From Rhodoferax saidenbachensis (GTDB lineage: Bacteria > Pseudomonadota > Gammaproteobacteria > Burkholderiales > Burkholderiaceae_C), in assembly GCF_001955715.1 (NCBI RefSeq), contig NZ_CP019239.1, positions 3,038,001 through 3,102,000 on the forward strand: 64,000 nucleotides of DNA, read 5' to 3'. The translations under genes and the position numbers were made by a program. Shown here one piece after another: positions 8,421 to 17,553 of the stretch (the stretch's first letter is position 1; the number at the start of each line of letters is the position of its first letter). The notes below the pieces were generated by a model. The model was given only the letters and a program-made list of their open reading frames with translations, ran no database searches and was not told the origin of the DNA.

Positions 8421-8876
8421 ATGCTTGATCGTCTGGATTTGCAAATACTCGATGCCCTGCAACGTGACGCCACACTGTCCATGGCGGAGCTGGGCGCGCA
8501 GGTGGGCTTGTCCAGCACGCCGTGCTGGAAACGCGTGAAGCGGCTGGAGGACGAAGGCGTGATCGAGCGGCGCGTGGCCATCGTCAACCGCTACAAGGTG
8601 GACTTGCCGGTCACCGTATTTGTGAGCATCCGCGCCGGGCAGCACGACGAGAAATGGCTGGCCCGTTTTGCCGCGGTGGTGAGCGCCCTGCCCGAGGTGC
8701 AGGAGTTCCACCGCATGAGCGGCGATATCGACTACCTGCTCAAGGTGGTGGCGTCCAGCATTGACGGCTACGACCGCTTCTACAAAAAGCTCATCAGCCT
8801 GGCCGAGATGGCGGGTGTGTCGTCCGCATTTTCAATGGAACAAATCAAAAGCACCACGGCGCTGCCGCTGGTCTGA
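8421..8876 (+). CDS. decR: Lrp/AsnC-family regulator, DecR (YbaO)-like
   Basis: The 151-aa protein has an N-terminal helix-turn-helix (about residues 5-50, with SSTPCWKRVKRLEDEG) and a RAM domain (about 65-145). The motifs TPCWKR, PEVQEFHRMSGDIDYLLKV, RFYKKL and AFSMEQIKSTTALPL closely resemble E. coli DecR (YbaO), which activates cysteine catabolism in response to cysteine. The divergent neighbour is a cysteine desulfurase, which strengthens the call. The 129-bp space between the genes is AT-rich near this start (GAAATTTCTATTTTTATACATT) and is the likely binding site. The symbol is by similarity; a different Lrp paralogue is possible. Confidence 0.82.
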   Translation: MLDRLDLQILDALQRDATLSMAELGAQVGLSSTPCWKRVKRLEDEGVIERRVAIVNRYKVDLPVTVFVSIRAGQHDEKWLARFAAVVSALPEVQEFHRMSGDIDYLLKVVASSIDGYDRFYKKLISLAEMAGVSSAFSMEQIKSTTALPLV

Positions 8877-8881
8877 AGCCC

Positions 8882-9781
8882 TCAGCGCAGGCCGCTATCG
8901 GCGCGCAACTGCGCAATAGCCAAGTCCAGAAACGCACGTACGCGCTGTGGCGCATGCCGACCCTCGCGGTGCAAGACGTGGATGGGCAAGGCCTCGGGCT
9001 CAAACGCGGTCAGCACCGTGCGCAGCCGCCCGGCGCGCAGGTGCTCCGCCACCTGGTACGACATGAGCTGGGCCACGCCAAAGCCGTGCACGGCAGCGGC
9101 AATGGCGGAATCGTTGGTCGTGGTGGTCATGCGCGCCTGCAGACGCACGCTGTGCGGCACACCGTCTTTGCGCAGCCGCCATTCAGGGTGGGGCGTGATG
9201 TCGTTGGCAGAAATAATGGTGTGGCGGTGCAGATCATCCGGGCTTGCCGGACTGCCGTGCTCGGCCAGATAACCGGGCGCGGCACAGATGACACGGCGCA
9301 CTTGCCCCACCTGGATGGCCTGCAGGGTGGAGTCTGGCAAGGCGCCGATGCGCACGGCCACATCCACGCCTTCGTCCACCAAATTCACCACCCGGTCTAG
9401 AAACAGGCACGTAGCCGTGACCTGTGGATAGCGCGTGAGGTACTCCGTCACCACCGGCGTGACATACATGCCGCCAAACAGAACCGGGGCGGTGATGGTG
9501 AGGCGCCCGCGCGGTGCGGCGTGCAGGCCACTGACCGATTCGTCCGCCTCACGCAGTTCCGCCAGGATGCGGCGGCAGTCCTGCGCATAACGCGCACCCG
9601 CATCGGTGACGCGCACTGTGCGCGTGGTACGTGTGAGCAGATGCAGGCCGAGGTGCCTTTCCAGCGCATTGATGGCCCGCGTGACAGCCGGTGGCGACAT
9701 GCCCAGCTTGCGGGCCGCACCCGCAAAGCCCTGGGCATCCACCACCGCCACAAACACCGAGACAAGGTGGAAATGGTCCAT
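8882..9781 (-). CDS. LysR-family transcriptional regulator
   Basis: A typical 299-aa LysR protein: the winged helix-turn-helix at residues 1-60 (MDHFHLVSVFVAVVDAQGFA and the MSPPAVTRAINALERHLG recognition region), followed by a periplasmic-binding-like effector domain (about 90-290). Sequence style (LLTRTTRTVRVTDAGARYAQ) fits the large DsdC/PecT/CrgA group. It is divergent from an FMN-type oxidoreductase gene at 9920, the usual target arrangement for LysR regulators. An inverted repeat (9786-9800) lies directly upstream of its start. The effector is unknown. Confidence 0.92.
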   Translation of the reverse strand: MDHFHLVSVFVAVVDAQGFAGAARKLGMSPPAVTRAINALERHLGLHLLTRTTRTVRVTDAGARYAQDCRRILAELREADESVSGLHAAPRGRLTITAPVLFGGMYVTPVVTEYLTRYPQVTATCLFLDRVVNLVDEGVDVAVRIGALPDSTLQAIQVGQVRRVICAAPGYLAEHGSPASPDDLHRHTIISANDITPHPEWRLRKDGVPHSVRLQARMTTTTNDSAIAAAVHGFGVAQLMSYQVAEHLRAGRLRTVLTAFEPEALPIHVLHREGRHAPQRVRAFLDLAIAQLRADSGLR

Positions 9782-9785
9782 ATTC

Positions 9786-9800
9786 TTCCAATAAATGGAA
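9786..9800. promoter_or_regulatory. Inverted repeat upstream of LysR gene
   Basis: TTCCA, five bases, TGGAA: a small inverted repeat containing a T-N11-A spacing, 4 bp from the LysR start codon, followed by an AT-rich tract (9800-9850). It is a candidate autoregulatory LysR site controlling the divergent pair. Confidence 0.4.
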
Positions 9801-9919
9801 TAGTTAATTTGAATTTTTGATGATTCTATTATTTCAACGAATTAAATATAGTCCGTCCGTGGGTCGATGCGCTGCAAATCATGACGGCCAACTGATCGAC
9901 CTCTTCCAAGGAAATCACC

Positions 9920-10537
9920 ATGAACGCAGTACACAGGTTTTCCAGCGACGTGGCCTTCACCGACACGGTGAAGGCCATCCAGACGCGCAAGGGTTCGCGC
10001 CACGGTTATGCACGCATGGAGCAGAGCGGTGCGTGGGAGAGTCGCATCACGCCGGAGTTGGCCGATTTTCTGGCGACGCAAACCAGCATCTACATGGCGA
10101 CCGCCAATGCAGAAGGCCAACCCTACATCCAGCACCGCGGCGGGCCGGCCGGTTTTCTACGTGTGCTGGACGAGCACACCATTGGTTTTGTGGACTACGC
10201 TGGCAACAAGCAATACATCAGCGCGGGCAACTTGGCGGAGAACGCCAAGGCGCACCTTTTCCTGATGGACTACGCGCACCGCCAGCGCATCAAGATATGG
10301 GGCGAGGCACGCGTGGTGGAAGGTGACGCGGCTTTGGTGGAGCGGCTCATGCCCGAGGGCTACAAGGCACGCGCCGAACAGGTGATTCTGTTCACCGTCA
10401 GTGCCTGGGACACCAACTGCCCCCAGCACATTCCGGTGCGCTTTGAGGCGGCGGATGTACAGGCGGCACTGGACGTGCGCGACGCGCGCATCCGCGAACT
10501 GGAAACTGCGTTGCAGCAGCTACGCGGTACGACCTAG
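9920..10537 (+). CDS. Pyridoxamine 5'-phosphate oxidase-family FMN protein
   Basis: The 205-aa product has the split-barrel flavin fold of the PNPOx family: ATANAEGQPYIQHRGGPAGF and FVDYAGNKQYISAGNL are FMN-contact segments, and the C-terminal helix (about 170-203) is a short coiled coil (ALDVRDARIRELETALQQLR). Members of this group without the vitamin B6-specific residues are often general flavin reductases or stress-response oxidoreductases, so B6 metabolism should not be assumed. AAGGAAATCACC precedes the ATG. It is divergent from the LysR gene, which probably regulates it. The stop overlaps the end of the convergent exonuclease by 4 bp. Confidence 0.85.
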   Translation: MNAVHRFSSDVAFTDTVKAIQTRKGSRHGYARMEQSGAWESRITPELADFLATQTSIYMATANAEGQPYIQHRGGPAGFLRVLDEHTIGFVDYAGNKQYISAGNLAENAKAHLFLMDYAHRQRIKIWGEARVVEGDAALVERLMPEGYKARAEQVILFTVSAWDTNCPQHIPVRFEAADVQAALDVRDARIRELETALQQLRGTT

Positions 10538-11160
10538 CTGCCCGCTAGGCCCAGCGCGTTGTAGACACGAATCGCCGCATACGCATCGTTCGCGGCGTAG
10601 ACCAGTTGCGCCTCGGTCAGCCGCGCATTGGCCCAGTTGCTGGTGGCGGCCTTCTTGGATTTGATAAAGCGCTGGTTGAACAGCACCGCCACCGCGCCCT
10701 TCACGCCCATGTCCTTGCGGTAGCCGCGCTCACGGAAGATGGTGTTGAGCTCCAGAATGCCCTGCGGCTCGATGCCCAGCTTGTGGATGATGCGTTTCTT
10801 GTCATCGCCCAGGCCAAAGCCGGCCTTGGCAATACCGCCCAGTGCCAGCAGCTCGGCCGCCACAGCGCGGCATTCAGGCTGGTGCAACTGGAACACCCAG
10901 GCCCGCTCGGGCGTGGACAGCTGCAGAATGTGCGGCCCGTCGGACACTTCGCCCACTTTGAAGGTGGGTTTGGACTCGGTATCAAAGCCCCAGGCCTTGG
11001 CCTGCGTGAGCGCGGAAAAGGCCACACGGGCGTCTGTGCCGGTGGTCACCAGGGTGATGCGGTCCAGCCCCAGCCGCTCAAAAGCAGGCAGCAGGGCAAT
11101 GGCGTCTTTGTCGGGCGTGGGGTGGTGCTGAATGGGGTGGGCTTGCATGGGGCGTATCAT
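10534..11160 (-). CDS. 3'-5' exonuclease, DEDDy type
   Basis: The 208-aa protein has the exonuclease motifs in order: WGFDTESKPTF (DxE, Exo I), the GFGLGDDKKRI region (Exo II) and LVYAANDAYAAIRVYNAL (YxxxD, Exo III), the set of the RNase D/WRN-like DEDDy branch. The start at 11160 is chosen because GCAGGTGGGCG precedes it; an ATG at 11148 is the alternative, and the longer open frame upstream lacks homology. It probably trims DNA or RNA 3' ends; the substrate is unknown. It is divergent from the small DUF6172 gene at 11236. Confidence 0.85.
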   Translation of the reverse strand: MIRPMQAHPIQHHPTPDKDAIALLPAFERLGLDRITLVTTGTDARVAFSALTQAKAWGFDTESKPTFKVGEVSDGPHILQLSTPERAWVFQLHQPECRAVAAELLALGGIAKAGFGLGDDKKRIIHKLGIEPQGILELNTIFRERGYRKDMGVKGAVAVLFNQRFIKSKKAATSNWANARLTEAQLVYAANDAYAAIRVYNALGLAGS

Positions 11161-11235
11161 CGCCCACCTGCCAAACATTGGCTTTTTAGCGCGCCCACAG
11201 CACCCCAGGTGCTGCTGTGCCCAAGGATTTCTGAC

Positions 11236-11571
11236 ATGAAAAAAACCTTTCCCCTCGCCGTAGAAGGCAAAAACACCGACCGCTTGCTGGATGCCACCAA
11301 GCACGAAATTCGCAAATACCTCAAGCGTGAACGCAGCCGCGCCCTACCCGAAGGTGTGGATTTTTGGGACTTTGACTGCCGCTTTGGCACCACGGCAGAC
11401 AACGCGGTGGTGGCACATGTAGCCGAGCTCATTGGCCTGATTGATGGTGCCGCCAAAGACGGCAGCCCGCAGTTCTACATTGAAATTCTGGCCAAACACG
11501 GCATACGCAAGCCGCGCGATCCGGCCGACAAACCCACGCTGAAGAACTTCCTGGACGAAGACGAAGAATAG
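11236..11571 (+). CDS. DUF6172 family protein (111 aa)
   Basis: A 111-aa basic-then-acidic protein starting MKKTFPLAVEGKNTDRLLDATKHEIRKY, with FWDFDCRFG and an acidic tail ending DEDEE. This matches what I recall of the DUF6172 family of betaproteobacterial small proteins; the function is unknown. A longer frame opens upstream but runs through the convergent exonuclease gene and is not used. CCCAAGGATTTCTGAC precedes the ATG. A copy of the dispersed repeat begins about 30 bp after the stop. Confidence 0.7.
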   Translation: MKKTFPLAVEGKNTDRLLDATKHEIRKYLKRERSRALPEGVDFWDFDCRFGTTADNAVVAHVAELIGLIDGAAKDGSPQFYIEILAKHGIRKPRDPADKPTLKNFLDEDEE

Positions 11572-11599
11572 GTGGGCGGCGTCATATGGCAGGCTGAAT

Positions 11600-11655
11600 T
11601 GCTATATTTTCAATAGCTGCTTGCGCATATATCCAAAGGGCTAGAGGCCTTTTTA
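11600..11655 (+). repeat. Dispersed repeat, family A (copy 1)
   Basis: Reads GCTAT, an A/T run, ATAGCTGCTTGCGCA, then a spacer and GGGCTAGAGGCC. This is the fullest + orientation copy and defines the consensus. It fills the gap between the convergent DUF6172 and DUF6929 genes, and its right end overlaps the stop codon of the latter (11653-11655). Confidence 0.8.
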
Positions 11656-12612
11656 GCTCTGAATTCCAGGTACACGCAGTTGCAAAAGCGCTGACGGCAC
11701 TTTGGGATCATCCGGGTCGGTCGCCAGCGTGACCTGCCAGCCTGCTCCATCCGCTTGCACAGCAATACCTTCCACCTTGGGGGCGCCTTGCAGTGGGTAC
11801 AGCTGGCTGACCTGGCCGTCAGGCGCCACGATGCCGATGACCGAACCCACGCAAGCGCCGTCCTGCACGCTGTTGTCGGTGTCTTCGGCCACAGCACTGA
11901 ATATCCATGCGCCGCCGTGCAACGCGGCACCATCGGTAAAACCCAGCGGCACGCCATCCACTTCGCCCAGCGGGATGACCTGGATGCTTTTGGCTGCAGG
12001 CGGCTGGGCCTTCTGGCCTGCCAACCAGGGAGCCACCAAATTCCAGTCGAAGCGAATGCAGGCACTGCGGCCATCGCCCTTGTTGCCCCGCTGCAGTAAC
12101 AGCAACTCGCCGCTGACGATCAGCGCGCCTTCAATGTTGACATCTGCAAACCGTTTGTGCAGCGGCGCATAGAGTGGGGCAAGGTCCACCAGACCCATGC
12201 GCCCATTCGGCATGCCCTGCACGTCCAGCGCCACCAGCACACCGGTTTCGCGGTTGGGCCGCGAGCCCGAGCCCAGTGCCAGTAGCGCGCCTGCAGGGCA
12301 ACCCGGCAGGGGTGGCAGCAGGACCAGACTTTCAAAATCAGGTTTGGCTTTTTTGCGTTTGCTTTTGTCTTGTGGCAAATCGCCGTCCAGCAAACGCAGC
12401 AGCGTGCCCGGCGTGGGCACCATGCCCACGGCCGTGCAGTCGTCAAAGATGCCCAGGTGCAGCTCGTCGTCCGCCACCACATACAAACGCTGGCGCACGC
12501 GCACCAAGCCACTGGCAGCACTCAGGTGGGCCTGACCACGCGGGTGCTGCGTAACGTCCACCAACAAGGTCTGGACCAGGGAGGGGGTCAGCATGGGAAG
12601 GGACTGGATCAT
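11653..12612 (-). CDS. DUF6929 family protein (319 aa)
   Basis: The 319-aa product resembles the DUF6929 group: it alternates short strands and turns throughout (LYVVADDELHLGIFDD, VLVALDVQGMPNG, GELLLLQRGNKGDGRS), suggesting a beta-propeller. No signal peptide is obvious; a Lys-rich loop KSKRKKAKPDFESL lies near residue 85. Function is unknown. The start at 12612 could instead be the ATG six codons downstream. Its stop codon lies at the edge of a dispersed repeat, so the C-terminus may have been set by that element. Confidence 0.7.
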   Translation of the reverse strand: MIQSLPMLTPSLVQTLLVDVTQHPRGQAHLSAASGLVRVRQRLYVVADDELHLGIFDDCTAVGMVPTPGTLLRLLDGDLPQDKSKRKKAKPDFESLVLLPPLPGCPAGALLALGSGSRPNRETGVLVALDVQGMPNGRMGLVDLAPLYAPLHKRFADVNIEGALIVSGELLLLQRGNKGDGRSACIRFDWNLVAPWLAGQKAQPPAAKSIQVIPLGEVDGVPLGFTDGAALHGGAWIFSAVAEDTDNSVQDGACVGSVIGIVAPDGQVSQLYPLQGAPKVEGIAVQADGAGWQVTLATDPDDPKVPSALLQLRVPGIQS

Positions 12613-12633
12613 GTGTGCTGCATTTTGGGTGGC

Positions 12634-13311
12634 TCAGGGGCGCCCGGTAGTCCCGTTGGCGGCACGGCAGCGTTGCAGGTCACAAGCCGTGGGCAGCACG
12701 GATCGGTACTCCACCCCGCGCACCATCGCACCACCACCGCGGATGCTGCACAGCTCGCCTTTGCCATTGTTGTAATAGGACGTGACGTCCACACAGCGGC
12801 GTGAATGGGCCACCACGCCATACATGTGGCCGACTTCGTGCGAGATCACCATCTGCAGGGTTTCACGTGCGTCGTAGGCGGGGTTGCGGGTCTGCAGCAA
12901 CTGAAAGGCGGCAGGCCCCAGAGACAGGGTTTTTCGCCCCAGATCGGCCAAACCAAAATTGCCTACGCTGCCCGCTTCACTCCAGACCACCGACACGGCG
13001 CCTGGAGTGCTTCCACCGGGCGCAGCACTGACCACCGTGCCAGTCACGCCGCACTCCGACCAGGCACTGACGGCGCGGCGCACGGCACCCAGCACCGTGG
13101 CTTGGTCAAACCAGGCTGGAGCGCCCGTGTGGTCGTAGACAAACACCATCTGCGGGGACAACGCCGGCCGATCCCGACCATCGCCCCAGGTTTGCACCTC
13201 ACCGGGCAGGCACTGCGCGATCTCCTGACTGCGCAAGGCGTCCAACGCGTGCGCAGGCCCCCACGCAAACCACAAGAGCAGTGTCGGCAGCAGGTACAGG
13301 AATGTGCGCAT
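12634..13311 (-). CDS. Secreted metzincin-like zinc protease
   Basis: The product (225 aa from the ATG at 13311; one at 13320 is also possible) starts with a signal peptide ending near residue 22 (LLPTLLLWFAWGPAHA). The key motif is HEVGHMYGVVAH near residue 150, the HExxHxxGxxH zinc site of metzincins, followed by CVDVTSYYNN. Cysteines in the mature part suggest a periplasmic or extracellular location. The metzincin Met-turn is not obvious, so sub-family is open. It is convergent with nothing and divergent from the RcnB-like gene; the substrate is unknown. Confidence 0.78.
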   Translation of the reverse strand: MRTFLYLLPTLLLWFAWGPAHALDALRSQEIAQCLPGEVQTWGDGRDRPALSPQMVFVYDHTGAPAWFDQATVLGAVRRAVSAWSECGVTGTVVSAAPGGSTPGAVSVVWSEAGSVGNFGLADLGRKTLSLGPAAFQLLQTRNPAYDARETLQMVISHEVGHMYGVVAHSRRCVDVTSYYNNGKGELCSIRGGGAMVRGVEYRSVLPTACDLQRCRAANGTTGRP

Positions 13312-13444
13312 GGAGGGCATGGAAGAGAGATGCAGCCATCTTAGAGCCTGCGCTACCTTTGCTTGCACAAATGCCCCGCGCGTTTACATGGCGGATACAG
13401 CGGCACCCCACTATCAAGGCTTGTTCAACCACTGGAGTCTCTCC

Positions 13445-13963
13445 ATGAAATCCTCCGCCATCGTGTGTGCCATTGCTGCGGCAAGCATGGGGTTCAGCAC
13501 CCTTTCACTTGCCAAAGACGATGACCGGCGCGGCCCGGGCAACGCACCTCCGTGGGTGCAGCAACAGGGCAACGGCCACGGTGACAAAGACCGCGGTGGG
13601 CGCAACGACCAACAAGGACGCAATGACGACCGCCGAGACGGCCGTGGCGATGACCGCCATGATGGCCGCCCCGATGGACGCGGTGATGACAGGCATGACC
13701 CACGCTATGCACAGCCCCGCTTTGACCAGCGCTACGAGCGCTCCAATGACCGGCGCGATTACTACAACGCGCGCGGCCCGGCGTTCTACCGTGGTGGCTA
13801 TATCCCGCGCGAATACCGCCGCCATGAATACGTGGTGGTGGACTACCGGGTACACCACCTGGCCCCACCACCGCCACGCCACGAATGGGTGCAAGTGGGA
13901 GCCGACTATGTGCTGATTGCCATCGCCACCGGACTGATTGCACACATCGTGCTCAGCCACTAA
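13445..13963 (+). CDS. RcnB-like periplasmic protein with Asp/Arg/Gly tandem repeats
   Basis: The ATG at 13445 opens a signal peptide (MKSSAIVCAIAAASMGFSTLSLA). The mature protein has a low-complexity stretch (about residues 27-95) rich in Asp, Arg, Gly and His (units such as DDRRDGRG and DDRHDGRP). The C-terminal part, with RGGYIPREYRRHEYVVVDY followed by HHLAPPPPRHEWVQVGADYVLIAIATGLI, is characteristic of the RcnB family (periplasmic proteins, one of which helps nickel/cobalt balance in E. coli), ending in a hydrophobic segment. Metal binding by the His/Asp repeats is inference. Length is 172 aa. Confidence 0.82.
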   Translation: MKSSAIVCAIAAASMGFSTLSLAKDDDRRGPGNAPPWVQQQGNGHGDKDRGGRNDQQGRNDDRRDGRGDDRHDGRPDGRGDDRHDPRYAQPRFDQRYERSNDRRDYYNARGPAFYRGGYIPREYRRHEYVVVDYRVHHLAPPPPRHEWVQVGADYVLIAIATGLIAHIVLSH

Positions 13964-13979
13964 CCAGCAACGAAGCGGC

Positions 13980-14429
13980 TCAGGCAGAAGCCGCTTCGCT
14001 CTCGTGGCGCTTGATACGCTGGACTTCCAGGGCGCCAAACTGCATCACGTCCGCCAGCAGGCCGTAAGCTGCCGTCCAGGCCTCGCGCACCTCGGGGGTG
14101 AACTTCGGGCCCAGACCTTGGTCCAGCGTCCACAGCAGTGCAGTGCCCACAGTGACGTAATGTTCGTCCTTCACGCCGTAATCGACATGGCGGGCGCCCA
14201 GGTTGCGCAACACGGGGGCCAGCGCGTCCAGGTCGCTCAGGCCCTTGACGGCCGAACCCAACATGGACATCAGCATGGTGCCTTGTTTGGACATATCACT
14301 CTTGAACAGTGGTTTGAGCGAAGGGTCCAGGGCGAAAAGACGGGCATAAAACAACTCGGCGGCCACGGGCGCAATCGGGCGCACATCTTCGAAGGTGGAC
14401 TGGACGAGGTTGATTTGGTCGGAGTTCAT
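13980..14429 (-). CDS. Single-domain bacterial globin (Vgb-like)
   Basis: The 149-aa product starts MNSDQINLVQSTFEDVRPIAP and has the globin fold: the ELFYARLFALDPSLKPLF helix B/C, LDALAPVLRNLGARHVDYGVKDEHY with the proximal His (about residue 84), and WTAAYGLLADVM. There is no FAD/NAD reductase domain, so it is not a full flavohemoglobin. CAGGAAACACC precedes the ATG at 14429; a longer frame upstream is rejected for lack of homology. Single-domain globins of this type bind oxygen and NO. The upstream region holds an operator array and a possible sigma-54 promoter, and a sigma-54 activator gene lies next to it. Confidence 0.88.
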   Translation of the reverse strand: MNSDQINLVQSTFEDVRPIAPVAAELFYARLFALDPSLKPLFKSDMSKQGTMLMSMLGSAVKGLSDLDALAPVLRNLGARHVDYGVKDEHYVTVGTALLWTLDQGLGPKFTPEVREAWTAAYGLLADVMQFGALEVQRIKRHESEAASA

Positions 14430-14474
14430 GGTGTTTCCTGAAGGGGTAAAGGGTTGATAAGACTCTTTCCTATT

Positions 14475-14490
14475 CCCAAGAAGCATGCCA
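14475..14490 (-). promoter_or_regulatory. Candidate sigma-54 promoter for the globin gene
   Basis: On the minus strand TGGCATG, four bases, TTGGG places GG and GG exactly 12 bp apart, about 40 bp before the globin ATG. This fits a -24/-12 promoter except that -12 is GG rather than GC. The neighbouring gene encodes a sigma-54 activator, which makes it plausible but not firm. Confidence 0.35.
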
Positions 14491-14500
14491 AGTAATTTCC

Positions 14501-14636
14501 TCAATAAAATCAATGACTTAGAAAAAAACCGCAAGCCGCCTTTGTCGGGATAAACCGACACACCCGACAGCGGGCTGGAAAATATTCAATGAAATCAAAG
14601 ACTTGCAGTGTCGGCCGTCACCGACACTTTTGTCGG
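14501..14636. promoter_or_regulatory. Duplicated operator array upstream of globin
   Basis: Two copies of the inverted repeat TGTCGG-N6-CCGACA lie at 14543-14560 and 14609-14626, with half sites at 14563-14569 and 14631-14636. Each is preceded by a copy of TCAATrAAATCAAwGACTT (14501-14519 and 14586-14604, 17 of 19 identical). This is a duplicated regulatory unit rather than coding sequence. Confidence 0.6.
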
Positions 14637-14670
14637 CATTTTTAGCGCCGCTTTAAAGGTGCTGGGCACC

Positions 14671-16020
<1,350 letters not shown>

Positions 16021-16107
16021 AGCTCTCCCCAGGGTTGCCACACCCAATGGGCGTGTAGCGCGAATTGTGGCATGCGGCAAAACGGCGCAGCTACCGCCGC
16101 GCAAACC

Positions 16108-17055
16108 TCAGAGTCGCAGCTCCCAGGTCTCGCCCACCTGGGTCTGTCCGAAGCTGTGGTGCACCTCACTGCGGGCCAGCACAAAGCCGCGTTTGGCGTA
16201 AATGGCGCGTGCAGCGTCCAGACACTGGTTGGTCCACAGCACCATCTTGCGGTAACCCTTGTCGCGCGCAAAGGCAATACAAACGTCCGTCAGTTGTCCA
16301 CCCAGGCCCAGCCCGCGTGCCTGCGGGGTGAGGATCAGCATGCGCAGTTGCGCTACCTGTTTGGACTTGCGCACCACAAACACGGCGCCCACACGCTGGC
16401 CACCCCGCTCGGCAATCCAGCAGCGCTCCCACTCGGGCTGGTAGTTGCGAATGTAGCGGGCCACCAGCTCGGCCACCAGCGCTTCAAACTCCGCGGTAAA
16501 GCCGTATTCGCGGGCGTAGATTTCACCGTGCTGCTGCACCACCCAGCCCATGTCGCCAGAGCGCGGGTCGCGCAGCACCACGCCGGGCTGTGCTGCGGCA
16601 ACAGGTGCCAGCAGTTGCTCAATGGTGCGCATGGCCTCTACCACCATGCCCTGCTGCGCGGGTGGCACCGTGCCCAGCAGTGCAGCCGCTTCGTCGCGCG
16701 ACTGTTGCTGCAGCGGTGCAAAGGCCTTGTGCCCCGCCTGGGTCAGTGTCAGCAGACTGTGCCGCGCATCCTTGGGCGACGGTTTGCGCTTGAGCCAGAC
16801 CCTCGCCTCAAAGCGACGCAGGATGCGACTCAGGTAGCCCATGTCCAATCCCAGGCGTTGCGCGAGTGCGGACGCCGTCAGCGCAGGCTCGGCCGCTGGA
16901 TGGTGGGCCAGCTCGTACAACACGCGCACCTCGGTGAGCGACAGCGCACCACCCAGATAGGGCGACAACACGCCGATGCGCTGGGTGTAAAAGCGGTTGA
17001 AGCCGCGCAATGCCTTGACATGTTCGGTCGCGGCGGCGTGTGTTGGGGTGTTCAT
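16108..17055 (-). CDS. MarR-GNAT fusion: transcriptional regulator with acetyltransferase domain
   Basis: The 315-aa product joins a MarR winged helix (about residues 10-140; SLTEVRVLYELAHHP and the recognition helix LDMGYLSRILRRFEARVWL) to a GNAT acetyltransferase domain (about 155-315) whose acetyl-CoA loop is PQARGLGLGGQL (Q/RxxGxG/A). MarR-GNAT fusions are a known architecture. The ATG at 17055 is preferred over an upstream TTG. A perfect palindrome at 17072-17096 covers the promoter, indicating autoregulation. The acetylated substrate is not known. Confidence 0.88.
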   Translation of the reverse strand: MNTPTHAAATEHVKALRGFNRFYTQRIGVLSPYLGGALSLTEVRVLYELAHHPAAEPALTASALAQRLGLDMGYLSRILRRFEARVWLKRKPSPKDARHSLLTLTQAGHKAFAPLQQQSRDEAAALLGTVPPAQQGMVVEAMRTIEQLLAPVAAAQPGVVLRDPRSGDMGWVVQQHGEIYAREYGFTAEFEALVAELVARYIRNYQPEWERCWIAERGGQRVGAVFVVRKSKQVAQLRMLILTPQARGLGLGGQLTDVCIAFARDKGYRKMVLWTNQCLDAARAIYAKRGFVLARSEVHHSFGQTQVGETWELRL

Positions 17056-17071
17056 GTTCTGGATTTTATGC

Positions 17072-17096
17072 AATTACTTGACTTGGTCAAGTAATT
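17072..17096. promoter_or_regulatory. Perfect palindromic operator of the MarR-GNAT gene
   Basis: Arms AATTACTTGAC and GTCAAGTAATT surround a TTG centre (11-3-11). The palindrome begins 17 bp upstream of the ATG at 17055, the expected place and form for a MarR dimer site acting as autorepressor. Confidence 0.75.
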
Positions 17097-17168
17097 ATCA
17101 GGAAGCAAAATGTTCTGTCCTGCGGATAAACTGCGGCGGCGCGGCGTAGCCCACACCGCGGCTTGCCC

Positions 17169-17408
17169 ATGTCAACCCAGACCACACCTTTCCTCCAGCC
17201 AACAACAGACCGCGCGTCCGCCCAAGCCCGGTGCAGCGCCTTGTGCGCGCAGGCAGCACAATACGGACTGGCATTGCGCGCACCACCACTCGAACCCACC
17301 ACCTGCTGCGGGCGGGGCTGTAATGGCTGTGTGTGGGAGAGCTACTACGATGCGTTGGTCTATTGGCGCGAAGACGCACTGGCGGCACTGGCTTCTGTCA
17401 ACACCTAG
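17169..17408 (+). CDS. Oxidoreductase-like (OXLD1-type) small protein
   Basis: The 79-aa product ends with EPTTCCGRGCNGCVWESYYDALVYWREDAL, which has the CCxxxCxxC arrangement of the oxidoreductase-like domain (also in human OXLD1). Four cysteines within nine residues suggest metal binding or a redox centre. The ATG at 17169 is preferred over an upstream in-frame TTG. The gene is divergent from the MarR-GNAT gene, so the same palindrome may also affect it. Function is unknown. Confidence 0.78.
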   Translation: MSTQTTPFLQPTTDRASAQARCSALCAQAAQYGLALRAPPLEPTTCCGRGCNGCVWESYYDALVYWREDALAALASVNT

Positions 17409-17410
17409 AT

Positions 17411-17455
17411 TGCTACATTTTTAATAGCTGCTCACGCAAACTGCAATGTGCGCAC
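17411..17455 (+). repeat. Dispersed repeat, family A (copy 2, degenerate)
   Basis: TGCTACATTTTTAATAGCTGC followed by TCACGCA, 2 bp after the stop of the OXLD1-like gene. The right half of the consensus (GGGCTAGAGGCC) is absent or decayed. Confidence 0.65.
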
Positions 17456-17553
17456 AGCGTAGTTAAACCTCAGGATTCGGGCGTAGACAACGTTGACGAT
17501 GGTTTCGTGTGAGAAACGTCGGACTGCTTCCTGCGGATGCAGTGCAGGCCAGA

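Noticed and set aside
13560..13700. CRISPR-like repeats
   Set aside because: The short repeats are in-frame codons of the RcnB-like low-complexity region, with no spacers.
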